Origin: Clostridium saccharoperbutylacetonicum N1-4(HMT)
GTDB taxonomy: Bacteria; Bacillota; Clostridia; Clostridiales; Clostridiaceae
Assembly: GCF_000340885.1 (NCBI RefSeq)
Contig: NC_020291.1
Coordinates: 1,239,001-1,303,000, forward strand
Length of the DNA: 64,000 bases
Direction of reading: 5' to 3'
Shown: positions 27,412-35,923 of the stretch, one piece after another
How positions within the stretch are numbered: the stretch's first letter is position 1
Layout: each line of letters opens with the position of its first letter
Position numbers and translations under genes: made by a program
Notes under the pieces: generated by a model
What the model saw: only the letters and a program-made list of their open reading frames with translations
What the model was told of the DNA's origin: nothing
Database searches by the model: none

Positions 27412-27632
27412 AAAAGTTCTAATATTATATTTATTTTTTGATAAATTGCAAATTGAGAAGGTTTATATTTAATAAATTACTACGATAATTTGTGTTGAAT
27501 TATAAGATAAAATGTGCTATTCTTAAATAGTAAGATAATTCAAGATTTAATCAATACTGCACATTCGCCTCTGTTTCAGAGATTGGGTCAAGTATCAGGT
27601 TATAATCTTTGGAAAAAGGGAGGATTTTTATA
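27412..27632. other. Leader region of the zinc-ribbon gene
   Basis: This A/T-rich gap includes a small hairpin CTCTG/CAGAG (27569-27581) enclosed by a weak outer pairing of AAGATT (27542-27547) with AATCTT (27604-27609). It may be a structured 5' leader; no known riboswitch was recognised. Confidence 0.3.
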
Positions 27633-27800
27633 ATGGAAGATAGAACTTTAGTATGTAAAGATTGTGGAAAGGAATTTATTTTCACAGTTGGAGAACAAGA
27701 ATTCTACAAAGAAAAAGGATTTGATAACGATCCAGTTAGATGTCCAGATTGTAGAAAAGCTAGAAAGCAACAAAGAAACAATAGAAACTTCGACAGATAG
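27633..27800 (+). CDS. Small zinc-ribbon protein (zf-trcl type)
   Basis: The 55-residue protein starts at the ATG at 27633 after GGGAGG. Two CxxC pairs (CKDCGKEF and CPDCRK) are about 27 residues apart and form one zinc ribbon. The sequence ELVCKDCGKEFxFTxGEQEFYxEKGFxxxPxRCxxCR is the probable zinc-ribbon domain family PF13451. The basic tail (KARKQQRNNRNFDR) suggests nucleic-acid contact. Its function is unknown. It is monocistronic with its own terminator. Confidence 0.9.
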   Translation: MEDRTLVCKDCGKEFIFTVGEQEFYKEKGFDNDPVRCPDCRKARKQQRNNRNFDR

Positions 27801-27809
27801 TATGCTATT

Positions 27810-27850
27810 GGGTCATAAGAGTAATCTTATGGCCCTTTGTTTTTTTTGTG
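27810..27850 (+). terminator. Terminator after the zinc-ribbon gene
   Basis: GGGTCATAAGA (27810-27820) pairs with TCTTATGGCCC (27825-27835) with one G-T pair, followed by TTTGTTTTTTTTG. Confidence 0.9.
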
Positions 27851-27884
27851 TTGAAATTTAGTAAAAGAATTTAGGTGTTGTTTT

Positions 27885-29483
27885 ATGGAAAGCAGAGTAA
27901 TTAATAATAAACATTCAATAAAAAAAATACTTGAGGGAAGAAAAAAATTAAAATTTAAATTAGTGATGCAATCAGCAGCTATTGGAATAATAGTTGGATT
28001 AATTATAGTATGCAATAGGATTTTGATTTCAAAGTTAAATAGTGTTGCTGAATATTTGTATGAATACGCTACATTTAGTGTGGTGAGATTAATATTTTTA
28101 TTTGTTGGACTTGCCTTAATAGGAATTGGGATTGGTCATTTAGTTAGAAAAGATCCAATGATTTCAGGTAGTGGGATACCACAGGTTGAAGGTATTTTAA
28201 TGAAAGAAATTAAAGTTAATCCTCTTAGAGTGTTAGTATATAAATTTATTGGAGGAACTATAGCTTTAGGTGTGGGATTATCTGCGGGAAGAGAGGGCCC
28301 ATCTGTTCAAATGGGAGCGTGTGTAGGACAAGTCTTTTCTAGGTTTTTTAAGAGGAATACAACAGAAGAGAATTACCTCTTAACAAGCGGAGCTAGTGCA
28401 GGGCTTGCAGCAGCTTTTAATGCACCAGTGTCTGGAGTTATGTTTGCTCTTGAAGAAGTTCATAAAAATTTTTCGCCTTTAGTGCTATTATCAGCGATGG
28501 CAGCTTCAATAATGGCGGATTTTGTATGTAAGGAATTCCTGGGAATACAACCAGCATTAGATTTTACTGGTGTAAAAGTATTTCCGCTTGCCTATTACTT
28601 TTCTCTACCTATTTTAGGTATTATACTTGGGATTTTAGGAAAGATATTTAATAAAGGAATCTTGAAAAGTCAAGAAATATATGCACTGCTTAAAAATATG
28701 CCCGTGGAATTAAAAGTTGCAATCCCATTTTTGATTACAGGTATTGTTGGTGTTAATTCGCCAATTTTGCTTGGTGGTGGTCATGAATTAATAATGGCAA
28801 TGTCAAAAACAAATTTCACGTTGAAGATTTTAATAATTTATTTGATAATTAAATTTATCCTAACATTAGTATGTTTTGGGTCAGGTGCACCAGGGGGAAT
28901 ATTCTTCCCACTTTTATTACTAGGAGCATTAGCTGGAAATATTTTTGGGGTGTTATTTTGCAAAATGAGTAATTTGCCACAAATTTATATTATTAATTTT
29001 ATAATATTTGCTATGGCAGGGCATTTTGCTGCTACAGTAAAAGCACCAATAACTGGAGTTGTATTAATTACAGAAATGACAGGTTCTTTTGAACATTTAC
29101 TTGCATTAACCATAGTTGTAATAACGTCATACTTAATTTCAGAATTTATGAATTTAACTCCAATTTATGAAAGTCTGCTTGAACGACTGCTTAAAAAGAA
29201 TAGTAAAGATAAATCTGAAGAAGAGCTGAAATGGAATGGAAAAACAAAGACTTTATTAGAGATTTCTGTTTGTATGGAAAGCTATATGGAAGAAAAGCTG
29301 GTTAAAGAAATACAGTGGCCAGAAAATAGTTTATTGGTTGCTATAAAAAGAGGAGATAAAGAAATAATTCCTAAAGGTGATACCCAAATATTAAATGGAG
29401 ATTATTTAGTTGTTATGGCAAATGAGTTTGAAGCAGCGGAATGTCTTAGAAAAATTAAGTTATTAGCTGCAGAAGAGGTTTGA
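27885..29483 (+). CDS. ClC chloride channel/exchanger with C-terminal TrkA-C domain
   Basis: The 532-residue protein has the ClC membrane core (about residues 25-430). The selectivity motifs are GSGIP (95-99), GREGP (135-139) with gating Glu137, and GSGAPGG (332-338). The internal proton-transfer glutamate of exchangers is matched by the EE pair at 190-191, so a Cl-/H+ antiporter is more likely than a channel. The last 80 residues form a TrkA-C/RCK-C type ligand-binding domain (SLLVAIKRGDKEIIPKGDTQ, GDYLVVMA). The gene is followed closely by a DMT transporter gene. Confidence 0.94.
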   Translation: MESRVINNKHSIKKILEGRKKLKFKLVMQSAAIGIIVGLIIVCNRILISKLNSVAEYLYEYATFSVVRLIFLFVGLALIGIGIGHLVRKDPMISGSGIPQVEGILMKEIKVNPLRVLVYKFIGGTIALGVGLSAGREGPSVQMGACVGQVFSRFFKRNTTEENYLLTSGASAGLAAAFNAPVSGVMFALEEVHKNFSPLVLLSAMAASIMADFVCKEFLGIQPALDFTGVKVFPLAYYFSLPILGIILGILGKIFNKGILKSQEIYALLKNMPVELKVAIPFLITGIVGVNSPILLGGGHELIMAMSKTNFTLKILIIYLIIKFILTLVCFGSGAPGGIFFPLLLLGALAGNIFGVLFCKMSNLPQIYIINFIIFAMAGHFAATVKAPITGVVLITEMTGSFEHLLALTIVVITSYLISEFMNLTPIYESLLERLLKKNSKDKSEEELKWNGKTKTLLEISVCMESYMEEKLVKEIQWPENSLLVAIKRGDKEIIPKGDTQILNGDYLVVMANEFEAAECLRKIKLLAAEEV

Positions 29484-29513
29484 TGAAATTGAATTCTTAG
29501 GAGGGCAGGGAGT

Positions 29514-30410
29514 ATGTCAAATACTTATTTCGGAGGATTAGTAGCATTAATAACAGCTATATGCTGGGCTATTTCACCTATAGCTTTTGAGTATGCAGGA
29601 AAAAAAGTAGGATCATTATCGGTAAATTTTATAAGATTAATTGTAGCCTTTATATTTATAGGAATATATACTTACTTTTCACGAGGAATGTTTCTTCCAT
29701 TAGATGCTACGATGAATAATTGGATTTGGTTAATTATTTCGGGAATTATTGGTTTTGTGCTTGGAGATTTTTTTTTATTTGAAGCGTATGTTCAAATAGG
29801 GGCACGTTTGACAATGCTTATAATGGCAACGGTGCCTATTATATCTGCTATAGCTGATTATATTATTGTAGGACAAAGTCTTACATTGAGGGATATAGTG
29901 GGCATGCTTATAACTATGTATGGAGTGGCAATTGTAATTTTGGTTAAAAATCAAGATAGTAATACTATTAAGTTTTCTAAACCATTAAAAGGTTTGTTTT
30001 ATGCTTTAATGGGAGCAGTAGGACAAGCAGTTGGACTTATTTTTAGTAAGATAGGTATGGAAAATTATGATGCTTTTGCCTCAACTCAAATTAGAACTAT
30101 TGCGGCAATTATAGGATTTTCAATAATAATTACATATTCAAAGGAGTGGGGGAATGTATTTAAGACCTTTAGAAATATAAAAGTAATGAAGTATATAACT
30201 TTTGGTTCATTTTTTGGACCATTTCTAGGAGTTTCCTTCTCATTACTAGCGCTTCAATATATTGCTACAGGTATTGCGTCAACTATTATGTCAATTTCAC
30301 GTATCATAATTATACCAGCTTCAATAATGATATTTCATGAAAAAGTTACTAAAAAAGAAATACTTGGAGCTGTCATTAGTATAGTTGGAGTTTCTATATT
30401 ATTCATATGA
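29514..30410 (+). CDS. EamA/DMT-family transporter
   Basis: The 298-residue protein has ten hydrophobic helices in two EamA repeats (about residues 5-140 and 155-297), with typical AICWAISPIAFEYAGKK, DFFLFEAYVQIGARLTMLIMA and ISRIIIIPASIMIFHEKVTKKEILGA. Such proteins export amino acids or other small metabolites; the substrate is unknown. It is 30 nt downstream of the ClC gene with its own GGAGG, and a terminator follows, so the two likely form an operon. Confidence 0.92.
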   Translation: MSNTYFGGLVALITAICWAISPIAFEYAGKKVGSLSVNFIRLIVAFIFIGIYTYFSRGMFLPLDATMNNWIWLIISGIIGFVLGDFFLFEAYVQIGARLTMLIMATVPIISAIADYIIVGQSLTLRDIVGMLITMYGVAIVILVKNQDSNTIKFSKPLKGLFYALMGAVGQAVGLIFSKIGMENYDAFASTQIRTIAAIIGFSIIITYSKEWGNVFKTFRNIKVMKYITFGSFFGPFLGVSFSLLALQYIATGIASTIMSISRIIIIPASIMIFHEKVTKKEILGAVISIVGVSILFI

Positions 30411-30427
30411 TAAATTTAAATAATAGT

Positions 30428-30468
30428 ACTGTCTTAAAGCATATTTTTGTTTTGAGACAGTTTTTTTA
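30428..30468 (+). terminator. Terminator after the DMT gene
   Basis: An 11-bp stem (30428-30438 with 30451-30461, one G-T pair) is followed by TTTTTTT. Confidence 0.87.
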
Positions 30469-30606
30469 TTGTATAAAATAGCAACTCAATTGATAGTTTA
30501 ATATCAAAACTTGAGAAAAAATACAATAAACACGAATCATATAAAAATAATAGCAATATATAATTCGTTAAAACATAAATTAAATCAAATTTTAACACAA
30601 TATAAG

Positions 30607-30635
30607 TTGACAATGTCCGTCTTTAATGATAATCT
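30607..30635 (+). promoter_or_regulatory. Promoter of the purine operon
   Basis: TTGACA (30607-30612), 17 nt, then TAATCT (30630-30635) preceded by an extended TG (30627-30628). Transcription should start near 30642, giving a leader of about 100 nt before purL. Confidence 0.65.
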
Positions 30636-30638
30636 AAA

Positions 30639-30705
30639 AACATCGATACGAAAGTTAGCGAGATGTTGTTAAAAAGCATTCGCCATTACAAAGAGGTAGT
30701 GATTA
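30639..30705 (+). promoter_or_regulatory. Structured leader of the purine operon
   Basis: AACATC (30639-30644) pairs with GATGTT (30662-30667). The loop-side GCGA (30658-30661) can pair with TCGC (30680-30683). CATTAC (30684-30689) pairs with GTAGTG (30696-30701). This gives two hairpins and a possible pseudoknot starting at the transcript 5' end. It does not match the conserved bases of the purine, PRPP or ZTP riboswitches as I know them. Confidence 0.35.
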
Positions 30706-30739
30706 AGCTAAATCTTATAATATTTTTGGAGGAATCAAG

Positions 30740-33700
30740 ATGTTAGATATTAGAAGCGTATTCGTTGAAAAGAAAAATGGATTTAATGTTGAAGCCCAAA
30801 GTTTATTAAATGATTTTAAAGAAAACTTAGGGATTTTTGCATTGGAAGATGTAAGACTTGTAAATAAGTATATTATTTCAGATATATCTGAAGAATATTA
30901 TAAGAAAGCATTACATACAATTTTTTCTGAAGCAACAGTAGATGTGGTTTATGAATCAAAGTTACCAGTAAATGAGGGAGAAGTTGCTTTTGGAGTAGAA
31001 TACCTACCAGGTCAATACGATCAAAGAGCAGATTCGGCTTCTGAATGTTTAGCTCTTTTAACAGCTGAAGATAAGGTTGAAATTAAATCAGCCAAGATAT
31101 TAATCTTAAAAGGAAACCTTTCACAAGAGGATATAGAAAAAATAAAAAAATATTATATCAATCCAGTCGATTCAAGAGAAGTTGATATAGATAGTAAAGA
31201 ATTATCAGTACCTTCAAGCATACCTAATGATGTTCAAATCTTAGAGGGATTTATCAATAAGACATTAGAGCAATTACAAGCTTTCCATAGTGAACAAGGC
31301 TTAGCAATGAGCATTGATGATCTTCTTATGATTCAAGATTATTTTAAAGAAGAAAAAAGAGATCCAAGTATAACTGAAATTAAAGTTATAGATACATACT
31401 GGTCAGATCATTGTAGACATACAACCTTCTCTACCATATTAGAGGATGTTCAAATTGAAAATAACATATATACAGCTCCTATAAAAGCAAGTTATGAAGA
31501 ATATTTGAAATCAAGAGAATATGTTTATGGTGAGAAAGAAAAAAGCAAAACTCTTATGGATATGGCAGTAATTGCTATGAAGGAACTTAGAAAAAGAGGG
31601 AAGCTTGATGATTTAGATATTTCAGAGGAAATAAATGCTTGTTCAATAAATGTAAGGATTGAAACTGATAAGGGCTTAGAAGATTATTTGGTAATGTTTA
31701 AGAATGAAACACATAACCATCCAACAGAAATTGAACCTTTTGGTGGAGCAGCAACCTGTCTTGGTGGAGCTATAAGAGATCCATTATCAGGTAGAACTTA
31801 TGTATATCAAGCAATGAGAGTTACTGGGGCAGCTGATCCAACAGTTCCAGTTAAAGATACTTTAGAAGGAAAACTTCCTCAAAGAAAAATAACCCTTGGA
31901 GCAGCTCATGGATATAGCTCATACGGAAATCAAATTGGTCTTGCTACTGGACAGGTACAAGAAGTATATCATCCAAATTATGCAGCAAAGAGAATGGAAG
32001 TTGGGGCAGTAATCGCAGCAGCACCTAAAGAAAATGTAGTAAGAGAGGAACCAAAACTTGGAGATGTAATTATCTTACTTGGTGGAAGAACAGGAAGAGA
32101 TGGTGTCGGTGGAGCTACAGGTTCATCAAAGGAACATACAGTAGATTCAATAAATGAATGTGGAGCAGAAGTTCAAAAAGGTAATGCACCTACTGAAAGA
32201 AAGCTTCAAAGATTATTTAGAAATGCAACAGTAGCTAAAATGATCAAGAGATGTAATGATTTCGGTGCAGGTGGGGTTTCAGTTGCAATAGGAGAACTTT
32301 GCAGAGGTTTAGATATAGATTTAGATAAAGTTCCAAAAAAATATGAAGGTTTAGATGGGACAGAACTTGCGGTTTCAGAATCACAAGAAAGAATGGCGGT
32401 TGTTGTAACCAAGGAAAATGCAGATGAATTTATAAGACTTTCAAACGAAGAAAATTTAGAAGCTACTTTAGTTGCAAATGTTACTGATACAGATAGACTT
32501 AGATTATTCTGGAGAGGAAAAAACATTGTTGATTTAAGGAGAACTTTCTTAGATACAAATGGAGCTACTCAAAAGACTAATGTTAAAGTTACTGCACCAT
32601 TAGCTTATCCATATACAGTTGGAGATGTTAAGGTTAATGAAGAATGGATTAATAACTTAAAGAAATTGAACATTTCTTCACAACAAGGCTTATCTGAAAG
32701 ATTCGATGCAACAATAGGACATGGAACAGTACTTATGCCATTTGGGGGTAAATATGCAAAAACTCCAGCAGAAGGTATGGCAGCTAAGATTCCAGTTCTA
32801 AATGGAGAAAGTTCAGATGCAACATTAATGACTTTTGGATTTAATCCAGAACTAGGTACTTGGAGCCCATATCACATGGCATATTATGCAGTGATTGAAA
32901 GTATAACTAAACTTGCAGCTATGGGTGGAGATTACAAAAAAGCTAGACTTACTTTCCAAGAATACTTTGAAAAATTAGGTTCAGAAGCTTCAAGATGGGG
33001 GAAACCATTTGCAGCATTACTTGGTGCTTATGAAGCTCAAATGGCCTTTGAAACAGCTGCAATTGGTGGTAAAGATTCTATGTCAGGAAGCTTTGGAGAT
33101 TTAGATGTACCTCCAACTTTAGTTTCTTTTGCAGTAGGAGTTGAAAAAGCTAAACATGTAATATCACCAGAATTTAAGGAAGCAGGATCAAGCTTAGTTT
33201 TACTTCAAACAGAAAAGCTTGACGATGGAACTATAAATATAGAAAAGCTTAAGAAAAATTTAGAAGTATTACACAAATTAATTCAAGATGAAAAGGTAAT
33301 TTCAGCATCAGCTATAAAATACGGCGGAGTTTCAGAAGCAATTACTAAAATGTCACTTGGAAATAGAATTGGTGCAGAGCTTGATAATTTAACAAAGGAT
33401 GAATTATTTGGGTTTAACTATGGAACTATATTATTAGAAGTAAAAAATAGCATTAATGTAAAAGATGAATTCAAAGAGAGTTTATATAAAGAAGTTGGTA
33501 AGACAATAGCTTCAGCATTTATAATTTCAAAGGAATATGATTTAAATTTAGATATTGCAGCTTTAGAAAAAACATATGAAGAAAAATTAAAATCAGTATT
33601 CAAGATTAAAACTAAAGATGTACAAGAAAAAGTTGAAACTGTTTTATATGATAAAAAATCAACACTTTCACCTAAAGTTAAAGTTACTAAGCCAAAGGTT

Positions 33701-34486
33701 GTAATTCCAGTATTCCCAGGAAACAATTGTGAATATGACTGCGCTAGAGCTTTTGAAAAAGAAGGAGCTGAAGTAACTCAAGTAGTATTTAGAAATATTA
33801 CTAAGGAAGCACTTAATGAATCAATAGAAAGACTTGCAAAAGAAATCAGTACAGCACAGATTCTTATGGTTCCGGGAGGATTTTCAGCAGGAGATGAGCC
33901 AGATGGTTCTGGTAAATTTATTGCAAATGCTCTTAGAAATGAACAGATTAGCAATTCAGTAATGGAACTTCTTAAAAATAGAGATGGATTAGCATTAGGA
34001 ATTTGTAACGGCTTCCAAGCTTTAATTAAATTAGGTTTAGTTCCATATGGTGAAATAGTTGATATTAAAGAAGATATGGCGACATTAACTTATAACAATA
34101 TAAATAGACATATGTCTTCAATAATAAGTACAAAAGTAGTTTCTAATAAATCGCCTTGGTTTAGCGAAGTTAATTTAGGAGATATTCATTCAGTTGCGAT
34201 TTCTCATGGAGAAGGAAGATTCGTTGCACCTGAAAGCTTAATTAAAGAATTAATTGCAAATGGGCAAGTAGCTACTCAATATGTAGATTTTGATGGAAAT
34301 GTATCATTAAATATGCCATTTAATCCAAATGGATCGATGTACGGAATTGAAGGTATAACTAGCCCTGATGGAAGAGTTCTTGGTAAGATGGCACACAGTG
34401 AAAGAATAGGAACTGACCTTTATAGAAATATTCCTGGAGACTTTGATCAAAAGATCTTCAAAGCAGGAGTTGGATATTTTAGATAA
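30740..34486 (+). CDS. purL: Phosphoribosylformylglycinamidine synthase, single-chain form
   Basis: The 1248-residue protein joins the synthetase and glutaminase functions that many Gram-positives split over purS, purL and purQ. The central domain has DTYWSDHCRHTTF, FKNETHNHPTEIEPFGGAAT and GGRTGRDGVGGATGSS. The C-terminal glutamine amidotransferase (about residue 1000 onward) has the nucleophile in LGICNGFQAL (Cys at about 1089) and SHGEGRF. It makes FGAM from FGAR, glutamine and ATP. It is first in the pur operon, with GGAGG upstream. The length matches the clostridial long type. Confidence 0.96.
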   Translation: MLDIRSVFVEKKNGFNVEAQSLLNDFKENLGIFALEDVRLVNKYIISDISEEYYKKALHTIFSEATVDVVYESKLPVNEGEVAFGVEYLPGQYDQRADSASECLALLTAEDKVEIKSAKILILKGNLSQEDIEKIKKYYINPVDSREVDIDSKELSVPSSIPNDVQILEGFINKTLEQLQAFHSEQGLAMSIDDLLMIQDYFKEEKRDPSITEIKVIDTYWSDHCRHTTFSTILEDVQIENNIYTAPIKASYEEYLKSREYVYGEKEKSKTLMDMAVIAMKELRKRGKLDDLDISEEINACSINVRIETDKGLEDYLVMFKNETHNHPTEIEPFGGAATCLGGAIRDPLSGRTYVYQAMRVTGAADPTVPVKDTLEGKLPQRKITLGAAHGYSSYGNQIGLATGQVQEVYHPNYAAKRMEVGAVIAAAPKENVVREEPKLGDVIILLGGRTGRDGVGGATGSSKEHTVDSINECGAEVQKGNAPTERKLQRLFRNATVAKMIKRCNDFGAGGVSVAIGELCRGLDIDLDKVPKKYEGLDGTELAVSESQERMAVVVTKENADEFIRLSNEENLEATLVANVTDTDRLRLFWRGKNIVDLRRTFLDTNGATQKTNVKVTAPLAYPYTVGDVKVNEEWINNLKKLNISSQQGLSERFDATIGHGTVLMPFGGKYAKTPAEGMAAKIPVLNGESSDATLMTFGFNPELGTWSPYHMAYYAVIESITKLAAMGGDYKKARLTFQEYFEKLGSEASRWGKPFAALLGAYEAQMAFETAAIGGKDSMSGSFGDLDVPPTLVSFAVGVEKAKHVISPEFKEAGSSLVLLQTEKLDDGTINIEKLKKNLEVLHKLIQDEKVISASAIKYGGVSEAITKMSLGNRIGAELDNLTKDELFGFNYGTILLEVKNSINVKDEFKESLYKEVGKTIASAFIISKEYDLNLDIAALEKTYEEKLKSVFKIKTKDVQEKVETVLYDKKSTLSPKVKVTKPKVVIPVFPGNNCEYDCARAFEKEGAEVTQVVFRNITKEALNESIERLAKEISTAQILMVPGGFSAGDEPDGSGKFIANALRNEQISNSVMELLKNRDGLALGICNGFQALIKLGLVPYGEIVDIKEDMATLTYNNINRHMSSIISTKVVSNKSPWFSEVNLGDIHSVAISHGEGRFVAPESLIKELIANGQVATQYVDFDGNVSLNMPFNPNGSMYGIEGITSPDGRVLGKMAHSERIGTDLYRNIPGDFDQKIFKAGVGYFR

Positions 34487-34557
34487 CAGTTTATGCCCTT
34501 TAGGGTACCCAGTGGGCAATTTACAGCTATTGATAATTGAAAGGATGTTAGAAAGAA
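34487..34557. repeat. Palindromic element in the purL-purE gap
   Basis: TGCCC (34494-34498) and GGGCA (34514-34518) enclose GGGTACCC (34503-34510). The four G/C triplets can form either one long hairpin or two small ones. The flanks CAGTTTA and AATTTACAG are like those of the elements at 40492 and 56029. Confidence 0.65.
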
Positions 34558-35037
34558 ATGCAAGTAGCAATATTTTTTGGAAGTAAATCTGATACAGAAG
34601 TTATGAGAGGAGCTGCAAATGCTTTAAAGGAATTTGGAATTGAATATAAAGCTTTTGTACTTTCAGCTCATAGAGTACCAGAAAAGTTAGAAGAAACATT
34701 AGAAGAAATACAGGCTCAAGGATGCCAAGTTATTATAGCAGGTGCGGGTCTTGCAGCACATTTACCAGGAGTCATTGCTTCAAAGACAATACTTCCTGTA
34801 ATTGGAGTTCCAGTTAAAGCAGCTCTTGAAGGTGTTGATGCATTATATTCTATAGTACAAATGCCAAAATCAATTCCAGTTGCGACAGTTGGTATAAACA
34901 ACAGTTATAATGCAGGAATGCTAGCAGTTCAAATGTTATCAGTTAATAATAATGAATTAAAAAATAAATTAAAAGAATTTAGATTAAATATGAAGAAAAA
35001 ATTCATAGAGGAAAATGCGGAAGGAGTAGAACTATAA
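34558..35037 (+). CDS. purE: 5-(carboxyamino)imidazole ribonucleotide mutase, class I-like PurE
   Basis: The 159-residue protein has the PurE signatures [40 protein letters not shown] and [11 protein letters not shown]. These are of the class I type, which normally takes N5-CAIR made by PurK, but no purK is in this operon. The [11 protein letters not shown] loop differs from the GAGGAAHLPGM of E. coli PurE. It might receive N5-CAIR from a PurK encoded elsewhere or act on AIR and CO2 directly. The stop codon overlaps the purC start (TAATG). Confidence 0.95.
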   Translation: MQVAIFFGSKSDTEVMRGAANALKEFGIEYKAFVLSAHRVPEKLEETLEEIQAQGCQVIIAGAGLAAHLPGVIASKTILPVIGVPVKAALEGVDALYSIVQMPKSIPVATVGINNSYNAGMLAVQMLSVNNNELKNKLKEFRLNMKKKFIEENAEGVEL

Positions 35038-35744
35038 TGGAAAAATTAGAAATGATGTATGAGGGAAAAGCAAAGAAGATTTACGCGACAGATAAGGCTG
35101 ATGAAGTAATTATATATTACAAAGATGATGCAACAGCATTTAATGGAGAAAAGAAAGGCCAAATAGAAGATAAAGGTGTTATGAACAATGAAATCACTGC
35201 TATTTTATTTGAACTTTTAGAAAAGAAGGGGGTCAAAACTCACTTCATTAAAAAATTAAATGATAGAGAACAATTATGTAAAAAGGTTGAAATTGTACCA
35301 CTTGAAGTTATTGTAAGAAATGTGGCTGCAGGAAGCATGGCTAAGAGATTAGGGCTTGAAGAAGGATATAAGCTTAAGACTACAGTATTCGAATTTTCTT
35401 ATAAGGATGATGAATTAGGAGATCCATTAATTAACAGTTATCATGCAGTAGCAATTGGAGCTGCAACTTTTGAAGAAATAGACGTTATTTTAAAAATGAC
35501 AGCTACAGTTAATGATGTATTAAAAGAAGTATTTGCAGCACAGAATATTAACTTAATTGATTTCAAGATTGAATTTGGTAGATGTGCAGATGGAACAATA
35601 GTATTAGCAGATGAAATTTCACCTGATACATGTAGATTCTGGGATGCAACAACTGGTGAAAAATTAGATAAAGATAGATTTAGAAGAGACTTAGGCAATG
35701 TTAAAGATGCTTATGTTGAAATCTTAAAGAGAATTTCTAAATAA
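35037..35744 (+). CDS. purC: SAICAR synthetase
   Basis: The 235-residue protein has the family signatures [50 protein letters not shown] and [13 protein letters not shown]. It joins aspartate to CAIR using ATP. It overlaps purE by one nucleotide, which implies translational coupling. A long palindromic element separates it from purF. Confidence 0.96.
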   Translation: MEKLEMMYEGKAKKIYATDKADEVIIYYKDDATAFNGEKKGQIEDKGVMNNEITAILFELLEKKGVKTHFIKKLNDREQLCKKVEIVPLEVIVRNVAAGSMAKRLGLEEGYKLKTTVFEFSYKDDELGDPLINSYHAVAIGAATFEEIDVILKMTATVNDVLKEVFAAQNINLIDFKIEFGRCADGTIVLADEISPDTCRFWDATTGEKLDKDRFRRDLGNVKDAYVEILKRISK

Positions 35745-35923
35745 TAATTCACAATTATTCAATGCACAATGTACAATTTATGAGGAAAAATAAAATTTTA
35801 TCAATAATTGTGCATTGTGCATTCTCAATTATTAATTGTAAGTCTTAAATGTTAATGCACTGACCATTAATAATTGACAACTGGGCATTGATTAAAAAAT
35901 TAAAAGACGAAAGGATTGTATAA
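35745..35923. repeat. Palindromic repeat element in the purC-purF gap
   Basis: The 18-bp arms at 35761-35778 and 35806-35823 match at 17 of 18 positions. The right arm repeats TGCATTGTGCATT and continues into CTCAATTATTAATTG; further AATTATT-type repeats follow to about 35895. The arms are separated by 27 nt, giving a stable hairpin within the operon transcript. Confidence 0.8.

Noticed and set aside
30411..30739. Purine (guanine/adenine) riboswitch before purL
   Set aside because: The conserved TATA...loop-loop core of purine aptamers was not found on the transcribed strand.
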